Made by a program: the position numbers and the translations under genes | Source of the DNA: Bimuria novae-zelandiae CBS 107.79 | Lineage: Eukaryota > Ascomycota > Dothideomycetes > Pleosporales > Didymosphaeriaceae | Assembly: GCA_010015655.1 (NCBI GenBank) | Contig: ML976738.1 | Location: 1-64,000 of the forward strand | DNA length: 64,000 nt | Direction: 5' to 3' | Notes under the pieces: generated by a model | What the model was told of the DNA's origin: nothing | What the model saw: the letters and a program-made list of their open reading frames with translations, nothing else | Databases searched by the model: none | In this document: piece after piece, positions 32,745 to 43,699 of the stretch | Numbering within the stretch: the first letter of the stretch is position 1 | Layout of the letters: every line of letters begins with the position of its first letter

Positions 32745-33158
32745 TACCTAACCAATTATAACACTAAGAATAAGCTCCTTCCTAACACCTACGCTTACCT
32801 TACACTCTAAAGTACAATCTATAATATTATGCCATAATACTTGGCGATGAATGAGATAGACTATTCGGCCTCGTGTGCACCAGTTTCACGGCGCCATAGG
32901 AGGCGGCCCAAAGTTCGCGATAGTACTTGGCTGTTGAAGCTCAATTAGCAATGGGGGGACGCGGGTGTGTATAAAGAGTAGAATCGTCGCCATCTATAGG
33001 AAAGTATCACAGTATCACAACCACTTAGCTTCTCTTCTGCATACCTTTGCATGTTATCTTCACCTATTTTACGAGTCCAATCTTCTATCCGACTTCTTCT
33101 TTTTTGAACGACTTTCCATTTTTCAAACCTTCCAACACTACTAAAAAGAACATTCAAA
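32745..33158 (+). promoter_or_regulatory. Upstream region of the 33159 repeat-peptide gene
   Basis: From about 32,830 the composition returns to normal. GTGTATAAAG at 32,966-32,975 is a good TATA-like box 190 bases before the ATG. CT-rich leader sequence (33,030-33,140) follows and ends in CATTCAAAATG. This indicates a real promoter rather than transposon sequence. Confidence 0.5.
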
Positions 33159-33464
33159 ATGCGCGCCTCTACCGCTGCTGCCATCCTGGCCTTCACGGCT
33201 GGCATGACTTTTGCCGCGCCTGTCGCCGATCCCCGTGGCCGTGGCGGACGCATCGCGGGCGCACTCGAAGGTGCTGCCAACGGCGCCGGAATCGTCTCTA
33301 ACGGGCTTTTGATTAACGACAGCCTCAACAAGCGCGAGGCTGAGGCTGAGCCTCGTGGCCGTGGCCGTGGCGGACGCGCTGGGGGCGCACTCGAAGGTGC
33401 TGCCAACGCCGCCGGAATCGTCTCTAACGGGCTTCTGATTAACGACAGCCTCAACCCTGCTTAG
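33159..33464 (+). CDS. Secreted Kex2-type repeat peptide precursor
   Basis: 101 residues. Signal peptide MRASTAAAILAFTAGMTFA, then two near-identical repeats, each with an Arg/Gly-rich head (PRGRGGR, PRGRGRGGR), GALEGAAN and AGIVSNGLLINDSLN. The repeat period is 126 bases (42 residues). Between them, KR (58-59) is followed by EAEAE (60-64), the arrangement cleaved by Kex2 and trimmed by Ste13-type dipeptidases in alpha-factor-like precursors. No cysteines. The second repeat ends NPA at TAG 33462-33464, and a recognisable but mutated third repeat start follows. Fits the KEP/secreted repeat precursor class (pheromone-like or RiPP-like); no modifying enzymes are nearby, so the role is unknown. 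Confidence 0.7.
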   Translation: MRASTAAAILAFTAGMTFAAPVADPRGRGGRIAGALEGAANGAGIVSNGLLINDSLNKREAEAEPRGRGRGGRAGGALEGAANAAGIVSNGLLINDSLNPA

Positions 33465-33535
33465 AAGCGCGAGGGTGAGGCTAAACCTTAGCGTGGCTAT
33501 AGCTATAGCGGACGCGTTAGGGGCGCGTGCTTGAC
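33465..33535 (+). pseudogene. RIP-damaged third peptide repeat
   Basis: In frame after the stop, AAGCGCGAGG..GAGGCT reproduces the KREAEAE junction (read KREGEAK); the Arg/Gly head follows with C-to-T and G-to-A changes (CCGTGG to TATAG) and a second TAG. The repeat breaks off near 33,530 and typical AT-rich DNA begins. Confidence 0.6.
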
Positions 33536-33686
33536 GATAACAGCGTTGGATTTACAATATGTACCTTAGTTTCTTAAACTTAGACAGTGCAGGCTATTAA
33601 ATAGATTAGGATAGTCGCATTATAGATAGATATCTCTTAGAATTATTTTACAATTTTACAATTTTCTATATAACTTTAGGCTTGTT

Positions 33687-33868
33687 ATAGTACATAGTTA
33701 TAACGATTAGGGAGCTCGTAAGCAAAGTCTATTAAAAATAGGAAGTTCTACTAAGACGCCTAGCTATTTATAGGTTTAGGGGGATCGCTGTTAAGCCCCT
33801 AAGGGGTAGCTAGTCCTTATAGGGCTAAGGTTAGTTCTTAGGCAAGAGTACCTAATAAGATAAAAAAG
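33687..33868 (-). repeat. LTR copy of the 23284-25463 family (inverted)
   Basis: TGTTATAGTACATAGTTATAACGATTAGGGAGCTC and the following AAGTCTATTAAAAATAGGAAG match the reverse complement of the LTR end at 25,400-25,463. The rest aligns loosely to about 33,868. No partner LTR nearby, so it is probably a solo LTR. Confidence 0.55.
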
Positions 33869-33869
33869 G

Positions 33870-34519
33870 GGTTATTAATAGCTTACGCATATTAATAGGA
33901 TATTAGTATTAAAAGTAATATATAGTTATAAATAAATTAATAATACTTAAGTACATTATAGTATCTAGCGAAAGTAGTGTTAGTGGGGCTGTGGCATTGC
34001 GTCTTAAAACATAGACATATGGCTGGATAGGAGTGTGAGAGCCAATCAATTCTGCTTATTCATAAGTAGTAACTAATAGGTACCCTTTTATACGTATAGA
34101 CACACGCACAGACCTTTGTCTCTACTAATACTACTTTTACTAGATACTATAGTAATCTAAATAATAGATTAATAAATAAGATTAAACCCGAAGATAGAGA
34201 GCCTATCTCTAGTATTCCTATATACTAGTCCTAGACTGCTCGCTGGGGAGTCCTCTCCCTACATCGCTCTCTAACGAGCGCTCTCTAGAGAGCAGTTACA
34301 TGACTTCGTAAGCGCTAATAACGCGGCAAGCGAAGACAAGGGCGTCTTTATATATATACGTTATAATCAAGTATAAAGTAGTTTACTATCCTTATATTAG
34401 ATTATAGATTCTAATATTACTTTCTTTCTTTTTTAAATTTATCCTTAAAATACATATCTCTTAGCTATCACTTATATAAGTTATTAACCCTACCTACTAT
34501 TTATTTATTAGTTAGTATT
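33870..34519. other. AT-rich, possible LTR with TATA box
   Basis: TGTTAGTGGGGCTGTGGC at about 33,979 and a GC-richer block at 34,225-34,350 with CGAGCGCTCTCTAGAGAGC self-complementarity and TATATATA could be an LTR, but no partner copy is visible. Confidence 0.3.
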
Positions 34520-34966
34520 ATGCCCGCAGACTTTATTATTTATAATTATTGAAGAATCCTTAGTGCTAATACTATTATAGAAAATCCTTATACTAATTAT
34601 TATTTTAAAAACTACGTTTATTATATTACACTAAGTACTAGTTTAAAGTATACTAAGTGTATTTATATAGGTTATTTATGCGTAAATATAAGTTAGGCTT
34701 CCTTAGATAAAACTTAAGAGGAGTATTAAGAAAAGGTTGAAGCAGATAAAAAAGAGTTAACTATAATAATTACGTAAATATTACGTAATAAAAGAATATT
34801 AGCTTAAGCTAAAGATCGTGCTTGTAAGAAAACGTTATATCCTACTATAAAAATAGCTACAGAAAGAGAGGATATAAACGCTAAGATAATAAAATATTTA
34901 AGGGCTAATACTATAGTTAGTTATTCTATTAGAGAGGATATCTTTAGTGCGTCTACCTTTATTTAA
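34520..34966 (+). pseudogene. Accessory ORF relic antisense to gypsy element
   Basis: From ATG 34520, 148 codons with several TAA/TAG/TGA keep a protein pattern: MPADFIIYNY, KYTKCIYIGYLCVNIS (a Cys pair), ASLDKT, EKVEADKKELTIII, LRNKRILA, AKDRACKK. It resembles the small Cys-motif, coiled-coil proteins carried by some fungal LTR elements. Its strand is opposite to the gypsy pol that follows at 35.0-37.9 kb. Confidence 0.4.
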
Positions 34967-34999
34967 GGTGTGTTAATTTTTATATGTATTTGTTAATTT

Positions 35000-37900
35000 T
35001 TTCATAATTCTATAGGTTTTCCTTTAGTTCCTAGGTATTTTCGCTATATGGGTAACCTTTTTACTTAATAAAGTATATGCTTAGCTAACTCTTGTGCTAT
35101 AGTATCTATTTAACTTTAAATTTATTTTCTTCCTTAGGCTAGTAACAGAAGTTGGTTTTAATTCTATAATTTCTAATTAATGAATATAAAATACTATGTG
35201 TACTTTTGCTTCTAATATTAGTACTAATTAATAGTTAACAAGTAATATCTATTTTGAAAAAAAAGGTCTAACTTTAATATAATCTAATTTCTTATACTTT
35301 TCCTTTTAGGTTTAGAGATTCTTAATAAGTAGATATGCTTTATCCCCCTTCTTTAGCTAAGGTGCCATTTTTTTACTTAATGTAGAAAATACTTTACTAT
35401 GAAGCTTTCTTAAATTCCTTTTAAAGTTATTCGTGCGTTTTCTTTATAGTTTCCGCCATGTTAATTACTTCTTCTGTCCTAATCAATATAGGAAATATTT
35501 AATTAAAGAAGTATAGGTGTCTTTCGTAATTTGCATAGAATAGTGTATATCTAGTTACTATTAATACTTACGCCAATTATGCCATAGGTAGTAGGAAAAT
35601 CTAGTTATTGTTCTAGTTGTTATAGTAGATACGTAGGTATGTCTTAATCGTCTAATTTATACGTTCTGTTTGTCTATCTATTTATAGGGAATAAGCTATA
35701 GATAGCTTTCGTTTTATTCTAATAAGTGCTATAAGCGCTGTCTAGTAGTTTAACGTAAAGAATTTGTCTCTATTGCTAATAATTATCTTTAGAATACTAT
35801 AGTATTGTATAAGTTAGTCTAAGATAAGAAATGCTAGTTTCTTGGCTATAGTTATCTTTCAACAAGGTAGTAAATCTACATATTTAGTAAATTAATAAAT
35901 AGTTGCTAATATTGCAACGTAGCTTATTCTATTTAATAGGTCTTTTAACTTAGGTAGTCTAGTTCTAAAGTCTATAGCAATGTCTTCCTATAGTGCTATA
36001 AGTATCTAGATTACTTATAAATATACTTCATTATTGCTTCCTTTATTCCTCTAAATAAGTAGTTCTATTAGATAAGTTCTATTGTTTTCATAACTTTTAG
36101 GTGTCTATATATAGGATTATCGTGGTATTATTATATAATTTTAGCTTATAGTTCCTTAGGTACTTCTCGTGCAATAATAAGTAGTTAGTTAAGCTCAGCT
36201 ATAGGTTCTAATAATATATTAAAATTCTATTATAGTATTATAGAATAGATTTTTACTTTTTCTTCTATAAGGTTTATATGCCTGCTAAGGGCGTTTGCTT
36301 ATTTATTATTCTTTCCTAGTATATATATAATCTTACACTTAGATTATCTAAGTGTGTTTAACTATTTTACTTATCGAGGCGTAAGTTCCTTAGTTGTTAT
36401 AAATCTTATAAGGCTACTATAGTCTATAAAAATTATAAAGCTTAAGTAGCTAAGTCCGTACATTCTCTAGTGCTTAAGTATCTTAATAATTATATAAAGC
36501 TCCTTATCGTGTACATTGTATCGTGTTTCTGTTCCACTAAATTTGCATAAATAGTAGGTAATAGGATGCTATTAACTATTCTTCTCTTACTTTATATAAG
36601 CGCTAACCGCGAAATCGCTTGTCTTTATCTTAATTTATAGAGATTCTTTATTCCTAAAATAGATATGGACTAGTGCCGTAGTGCATGCTTTTACTAAGTG
36701 TCTAAATAACTCTCTATATTTTTTAGTCTATTTAAAAGGCGTCTCTTTCTTAGTACGATTAGTTAATGGTATCGTGACCTTAGCGTAGTCTTAGATAAAC
36801 TATTTATTAAATCTATAAAATCTTAAGAACTTTTTGTCATTCTTAACTATTTTCATTATAGGCTAGCTTATAATATATTTAATGTTATTAAGCGCGACTT
36901 TAATTTCTTTTATACTAATAATATATTATAAGAATTTAAGTTATTTTATATACTATTTATATTGCTTTATTTTAATTCTAAGGTGTGCTTTATCTAGGGT
37001 CTTTACCACTATTTGTACAGAAGGAACATAATCTAATTTATTATTTAAAAAGATAGGTGTATTATTTATATATGCAATAATAAATATATCTAAATATTTA
37101 TAGAGTATATTATTAACTAGTATTTAGAAGTGTGCTAGCGCGTTATTAAGTCTAAAAGGTATAATTATATATTTAAATAGTCTATAACGTAATCTAAATG
37201 CTAACTTCTACTTATTACTTCTCTTAATTTATATAAGATAGTATCTATTATATAGATCTATTATCGTGAAGATCTGAGCTCTCGAGAGTTAGTCTCTAAG
37301 CTCTAAAATATATAGTAGTAGATATTAATTCTAAATTATTACATTATTAATCTTTCAGTAGTTAGTGCGTAATCGTGGTATTCTATCTTTTTTCATAATA
37401 AATATAAAGAGGCTAGCTACTAGTAACTTTAATAGTTGTATATAGCCCTTCTTAAGGTTTGTCTTAATAAATTCCTTTTCCTACTAGAGTTCCTTTCTAG
37501 TCTTACTATAATATAGGGGTCTAAAGGGTGGCGTTTTCCCTTCTTCTAGGTCTATCGCGAGATCCTAGGGTTAATATTCTAGAAAGTTAGTCTTTCCTTC
37601 TCTTTTAGCAAACATATAATTCCATGCTTAGTAGTATTCTAGAATTTTATTGTGTGTGCTATTATCTATCTTCTTACGCTTTTTAACGCTATTTTTAAAC
37701 CCTAAAACTCTACTAAGCCTACGAGAGTACGACGTTTCGCGATAAAAGAATAAACAACTTTTAGTATAGTTAGTAAAGTAAAAAAATATTAAAATTGGGC
37801 TATAACTTGCCTTAAAAAATAGGGACGTATACTATTATAGAAAGTAGAACATACGCGCTAATAGTATAATAATATAATAAAATAAAGTATTAGAATAATA
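35000..37900 (-). mobile_element. Ty3/gypsy retrotransposon relic (minus)
   Basis: Reading the minus strand from right to left: an RT region at about 37,450-36,850; RNase H-like part near 36,700-36,400; integrase near 35,800-35,600, where LSIAYSL.IDRQTERINQTI is the classic ...HPQTDGQTERxNQxL block. The order RT, RH, IN fits gypsy. Heavily stopped. LTRs not confidently paired; the purine tract and LTR at 37,907-37,920 point the other way and may belong to another element. Confidence 0.7.
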
Positions 37901-37919
37901 ATCTTAAGAGGGGGGATAG

Positions 37920-38094
37920 TGTTATAATTATAAACCTTATAAGAATAATAAAACTAGATAATTACGCTAAAAGATTAGTATTAGTAAAATTACTAGAGCG
38001 GAGGAATATAAAGAAGTACGAGGTAGCTTAGGTTAGTATTTACATAATAAGGTCCCGCATAATGTAAGATCTTATAGGACCTTAAGTGTTCTAA
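37920..38094 (+). repeat. Gypsy-type LTR, left part (split by Copia-1)
   Basis: Starts TGTTATAATTATAAACC right after a polypurine tract (AAGAGGGGGGATAG), so it reads as a 3' LTR on the plus strand. It is interrupted at 38094 by Copia-1 with TCTAA duplicated, and continues at 43379-43669 to ...CTTGTAACA, about 466 bp in all. A related copy ends at 62883. Confidence 0.65.
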
Positions 38095-38294
38095 TGTCAG
38101 ATTTGATAGTGTTCTGGCACTTTGAGATAATGCAATGATAAGAATTTGATGGATGTAATGATTAATTAATGATGTTCGTGTTGTGTCTTGTTCGTGTTCT
38201 GTCAGACTACTACCGAAGTCTTCTTTTCTTGGCGTAGGATTGCCTAGCCACCTTTACACTTTGAGTTTAGTGCAAAGTGCCATGTAATCGGACA
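38095..38294 (-). repeat. Copia-1 3' LTR
   Basis: 200 bp, TGTCAGATTTGATAG to GTAATCGGACA in plus sense; in element sense it starts TGTCCGATTACATGG. Confidence 0.85.
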
Positions 38295-41200
38295 CACCCC
38301 CTTAGCTTAGGCTTATCCTTAAGCTAGAGACTATCTGTCGGTGATCTGACAGTATTATCCTTTATAGTTCAATTTTAAAAGCCTCTATTCTCTGCTCTAG
38401 CTTAAGCAGGTTAACCTCCACGTTTATAATCTTATCCTTAATTTCTATAAGTCCTAATTTATTTAGAAAGTTGCTCTACTTGTTAGCTGGCAGGGCCTTC
38501 GTAAGCCTATCTATAACTATGTCCTCCGAGCGTTGATAGTCCACCTTAATTGTCTTTAATACGACCTCTTGTCTTAGCCAGTGATTGTAGATATCTACAT
38601 GACGGAGCTTAGTCTGCAGCTTAGCAATCTCTTTAGTAATAAGCTAGATTGTTTGCTAGTTATCGCAATTAATTGTGATAAGGGAATTGCTAAAGTTAAT
38701 CTTTAGCTCCTTTAGTAATCGTGAGATAAACAAAGCTTCTTTAGCCACCTGTAAGAGAGCTAGTAATTTGGCCTCTATAGTTAATATAGTAACTGTATCT
38801 TGCTTATTTGCTTTCCATGTAATTAAGCTACTAAATAACTTAATAATGTATCCTTGTGAGCTCTTGTGGTCGAGCGTATTATTGGCAAAAGAAGCATTAC
38901 TTACCACCTCTAAAGTATCTACACCCCCAAGCTAAAGACCTAGTGATCTGGTATCCGCAAGATAGAGAAAAACTTGGTTAGTAGTGGCTTAGTGCTCTTT
39001 GCTTAGGTTCAATAGGAATCGTGAAAGTCGAGAGCTTACAAAGGCAATATCTAGTTATGTAGTTACCATAGCGTAAAGGATAGATCCTATCTTGCGCTAA
39101 TATCGATTAACTTTAGCCTTATTAGCGAGCCTGGTTCGAGGAAGTAGTTCGACTACTACTATAGATATTTCGTGCCGTATCTCATATTGCTCAATAAGGC
39201 GCGAGATCTTGTTAATGTATAAGGCCTGTAAAAGCCAGATCTTTCCGTTTAGGCGGTCTCTAATAACTTTAACTCCTAAAAACTATTGTAGGTCGTTGCC
39301 ACTAGTAAGTGTAAATTTAGTGCTTATTTTTACTAGAGTAGCTTTAGCAGCTTGCTGTTGTGACTTGTTATAAGTAATAATAAGGTTATCTACATAAAAG
39401 AAGATAATAATGCCATCCTTAATAAAATAGCATGGCTCGTGGGGTACTATTTTAAAACCTATATTACGAAGCGTTAATGTGAACTCTCTCTGCTAAAGTA
39501 GTAGAGATATGCGCAGTCCGTAGAGTGCTTTATATAGGTAGAGGACTGTGCCTGCTCGCGAGTAGCCACGGGGCATTCTTATGTAGATTTCTCTGTCTAG
39601 CTTTGCGTGGACAAAAGCGTTAGTAACGTCGTGTTAGATAAGCTCTAGGTTAAACTAAGCTACAATCGCTATAAGCATGCGAAATAATTATCCTGCTAGT
39701 ATTATAGCGTAGGTTTCTTGCGAAGTAAGGTGCTATTATTAGTTACCTCTTACAACTAGTCGTGCCTTGCACTTCTATAGTCAATGGTATTTGTTAAACT
39801 TATAGGTATATACCTATATATAGTTAAGGATTTAGTGGCCTGCTGCTTTTACTGGAGCGGCTGCAACCTTACTCTAGGATTTCATTTCCTTGTGGCTCTG
39901 TAGATGGGATCGCTCGGCTTCCTTCTATATATTATAGAGAGGGTGGTCCTCGAGCTTATTTTAGCATGTGGGTGGCTCTGGTAGCACGCTTTGATGCGGC
40001 ATCTTGCCTACTGTAATTATACGTCAAAGCTGGGCCTTATTAAGAATCTTACTATTATATTTACTGGCGCTGCTAGCTTTAGTGCCTGCTATAAAAGTAG
40101 CGATTTATAGGCTTGTTTGCAATTGCACTGCTTATGCTTTATAAGGTAGTTTAGGTTGTTTATCTCCTGTTATTAACTAGGCAAGGAGTGTAACTAGTAG
40201 TAGAGTTAATAAAGGCGTTAGGTATTTATAGCTAAATTTTCTACTTTGCCTGCAGCCTAAGGTCTCCTTGTCCCCTTCCTTATATAATGTGTTGGTGATT
40301 GTTTTATCCTTATAAAAGGACTCTGTCTCTAGGTTTTGCTAAGGTGAGGGAGGTAGCTCTACTAATCGCACCTAAGCTACGATTTCTTCTAAGGTGCTAT
40401 GTATAAGGTTGTCTATTAGGTCTTTAGTCTTGCCTAAGAACACTAAGTCCTTATTAAAAATTATATCGCGGGTGCTAATAACCTTTGCAAGTGATAGGAT
40501 CTAGATTCTTTAAATATTAGTTAATTAGTAGCTAATAAGGTAGCTAATCTATGCCTTAGGGTTAAGCCTTTAGAGCTTACTCTTGCCGCGTTTTATATCG
40601 TTAGTTATAGTAAAAGCTTTACAGCCATATGCTTTTAGGTGAGCTTAATTAGGTTTTCGTGGCTGGGTGATAAAGCTATTTTAAGAGGCTATTATTATAA
40701 AGAACACTTCGTATAGTAATTGCCAGCAAATACTATAATTTAGAGTTTAATTATAGAGGTAGACAGCGGCTTAGGTAATTTTAGGCTATATTTACTAAGA
40801 TTGGTTAAAGTTAAGTTATATCGCGCGCGCTTTCTCCTTAATAACACCCCCTAAGTATTTAGCTCCTTTATTTTATACTTAGGTATTAGGTGCTAAAGGC
40901 TTGATTCTAATGCCTTGTGCTAAGCACTACCTTTCTACTTTAGCTTTAATAGAGAAGATTTTGTTATCCGATTTAATAACCTTAACAGTAACGTTAAATT
41001 GTACTTTTATAAATTATATAAAGCTATTAAGTAGCTTAATAATTAATCGTGCTAGGCGATTATCTTTAAAGTAGAAGTCCTATATAAAGCTAGAGAATTA
41101 ATTAGTAACTAGCATTTAACTTTTCTCTTTTGTAGAACTGTTAGTTTCGAAATCGTAAAAATCAATGGCTACCCTTTCGCTAGGGCCTTTTATTAGATCC

Positions 41201-43173
41201 CTTAGTTATCGGCGTATTTGTCGCTTAAGTTTAGCTCTTCCACAGGCATCGCATTTGGCTATAGTAAGCTTTTTTATTCTTACCCCCTAAGATTGCTAAA
41301 TAAGGTGTTTAAGGGCTTAAGGGCCTGGATAACCTAGTTGTCTATGCTAGGTTAAGGCATCTGCCTTCTTTGGCCTTCTGGTGTGGGTGTTGGTTTTGTG
41401 CGCTATGTGGGCAGCTGGTACACTATTGACAACCATGCAGCGTAATGGGGCGGATCTGTACTTAAGCACCTATTATCTATATAGCTCTTAAAGCTCTGCT
41501 AGCGTTATATTGTCTCTTCTCTTTAGAGTTATAGGGTCTACTTTTATGTCCCACCAAAGGCCTTGCTTGCGGAGTAATCGGAACGACACTAGGTTGCAAA
41601 GTAGATTAGGATAATAGGCCACATTATCCAGTCGTATTATTTGGTTGCCACTTGCACTCCGTATGTTAAGGTGGACGCTCCTATATCCTTTAATCTATAC
41701 TTGTGTATTGCTAGCCTATATAAAATCTCCAGGCGACGGTGGCCTATACGAGATAAAGTAATTAATATCGTTAAAGATGTGGCAAGTTATGCCTAAATTA
41801 AGGATAGCTGAGTATCGTAATAGGTACGTGTTTAGATTAGTATGGAAGAATGCTACATTAAAGCTTGCTAGGATTTTAGTAATCTTTTGTCTATTTAGTC
41901 ACTTATTGTTAGCCTTAGTGATTCGCGTTAGAGTAGGAGTGTATAATAGTTTAATTCTTAGTATTTAAGATCTTAGTCTCTTAAGAGCTCTTAGGGCTTC
42001 TTGCAGCTCTAAGTCGTGCTTTAACCTAAATTAGATTAGCTTTACTATAAAAGGCTTTAGCTTAAACTATTTAGGTTATTTTTCTAGGAATGCATAGAAG
42101 CAATCTCTTAGAGTATAACGCTAATTATAAGCAGGGCAGTGTTTGCTACTAGCTATCGCTAGCTCGTAATTGCTCGTGGCAGACTGCTTAGTTCTAGTAC
42201 TAAGACTGTTATTTCGTTATTTAAGGGGTCTTCCCCTTAGTTTAAATAATGCTGCTTTATCCACAAGAGAGGCGTCCCTCTCTATAGCCTAGGTGGATTC
42301 ACTACCTTTAGCGAGAAATAACTCTGCAGTAGTAAAAGCGCCTTTTTATTTGCCCTTATTTAGGTGCTAGAGATTTATATAGTCTTGGAAGAGTCTTATT
42401 GTGCCTTCCCTGGAGACGGACGGGTCCTTTCTCTAGGTTAACTAAAAATTTATAACCTATTAAGAGGCAACATAATTAACTACCTTTATAAAGTCTTCTT
42501 TAACTACGCTTAGCTGCTGAAGCTCTCTTACCCCTTAGGTTTCTGCTTTAGTGGCCGCGTAATTATACTTATTTAGTCATGTGTGCTAGGTAGCTACGCT
42601 TTTTATAGGCTTAATCGCCTTATAATATCGGGTCCTTGCCCGCATTTGCTTATGCTCTAGGTTAACACTAACTCTAGCTATAAGATTACTAATCTATTGC
42701 TTAATTAATAGCTCTGGTAAACAGCAATTCTTTTGTAGGTGGGCTAAAACTATTAATTATAGGTAGATAACTACCTTATTAATGTTTGCCCTCTCCTCTT
42801 TGTATTCGCGATCGTTTATCTTATAGTCTTCTAGGAGTATCTTATAGATGTCGATATTGTCCTTATATGCCTTTATGCCTTGCGTTGATAGTTGCGATAG
42901 GTGTATTGGCGGGGTGTTCAGGTTTGTAGTTACATAAGCTTGTAATGCTTGGTAGAGGCTAATAGCGGGAGGCTTTAGCATAACGGGTTTCGTTTTCGGA
43001 TTGATAGGTAAGTCTAGATTAATAATTTTCTAGATATTAAGTAGCTTGCATCGCATTTTGAGTTGTTACAGCTATATAGTAAAGTTATTATTATTAGTTA
43101 GGATAACTGTAGCGTCTTTAAGGGTAGATTGCGCCATTGCAACCGGTCGTATTAAGGTAGTAAGACTCTTAAT

Positions 43174-43373
43174 TGTTAGATTTAATAGTGTTCTGTCACT
43201 TTAAGATAATGCAATAATAAGAATTTAATAGATATAATGATTAATTAATAATGTTCGTGTTGTGTCTTATTCGTGTTCTGTTAGACTGCTACCGAAGTCT
43301 TCTTTTCTTGGCGTAGGATTGCCCAGCCACCTTTACACTTTGAGTTTAGTGCAAAGTGCCATGTAATCGGACA
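43174..43373 (-). repeat. Copia-1 5' LTR
   Basis: 200 bp, begins TGTTAGATTTAATAG where the other copy has TGTCAGATTTGATAG, a C-to-T and G-to-A pattern. Confidence 0.85.
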
Positions 43374-43378
43374 TCTAA

Positions 43379-43669
43379 GGACCTTAGAATCTTCGTAAAA
43401 CTATAATAAATAATATATAATTTAATAAATTTTCTATACCTTTCCTACTCCTTGTAATTAACTTAATATACTAGGAGTATATCTTTTAAAATAGATTAGT
43501 AAATTCCCTAGTTAGTTATTTTATAGTTTATTATAGAATTAGATTATTCGTACAACCTAGTGTTGTTATTTTAAGCTCTTAACTACTAAATACATTTGTA
43601 AGGCATATTACTCTCGACCTATCCTCCCCTAACCCGGATCAGGCTTAGGTAAGTAAACCCCTTGTAACA
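43379..43669 (+). repeat. Gypsy-type LTR, right part
   Basis: Continuation of the LTR begun at 37920; contains AACCCGGATCAGGCTTAGGT, which matches the 62,840-62,870 copy (ACCCAGAACAGGCTTAGGT), and ends TTGTAACA. Confidence 0.65.
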
Positions 43670-43699
43670 TAACTCTTATAAAACCTTCTATACTTTCGT

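Larger units (their letters stand above)
38095..43373 (-). mobile_element. Copia-1: complete Ty1/copia retrotransposon
   Basis: 5279 bp between TCTAA duplications (38090-38094, 43374-43378). LTRs 38095-38294 and 43174-43373, 200 bp each. On the minus strand: a primer-binding site beside the right LTR (ATTAAGAGTCTTACTACC), gag near 42,980-42,100 (GIKAYKDNIDIYKILLEDYK), integrase region about 41,700-40,500, RT about 39,800-39,050 and RNase H at 38,907-38,656 (QGYIIKLFSSLITWKANKQD, TIEAKLLALLQVAKEALFIS). A polypurine tract (AAGCTAAGGGGGTG) abuts the left LTR. Many stops; inactive. Confidence 0.88.

Noticed and set aside
32945..33454. 169-codon minus frame across the repeat-peptide gene
   Set aside because: It is antisense to the repeats; its Ser/Pro/Arg pattern just mirrors the plus-strand coding repeats, and the promoter, signal peptide and KR logic support the plus strand.
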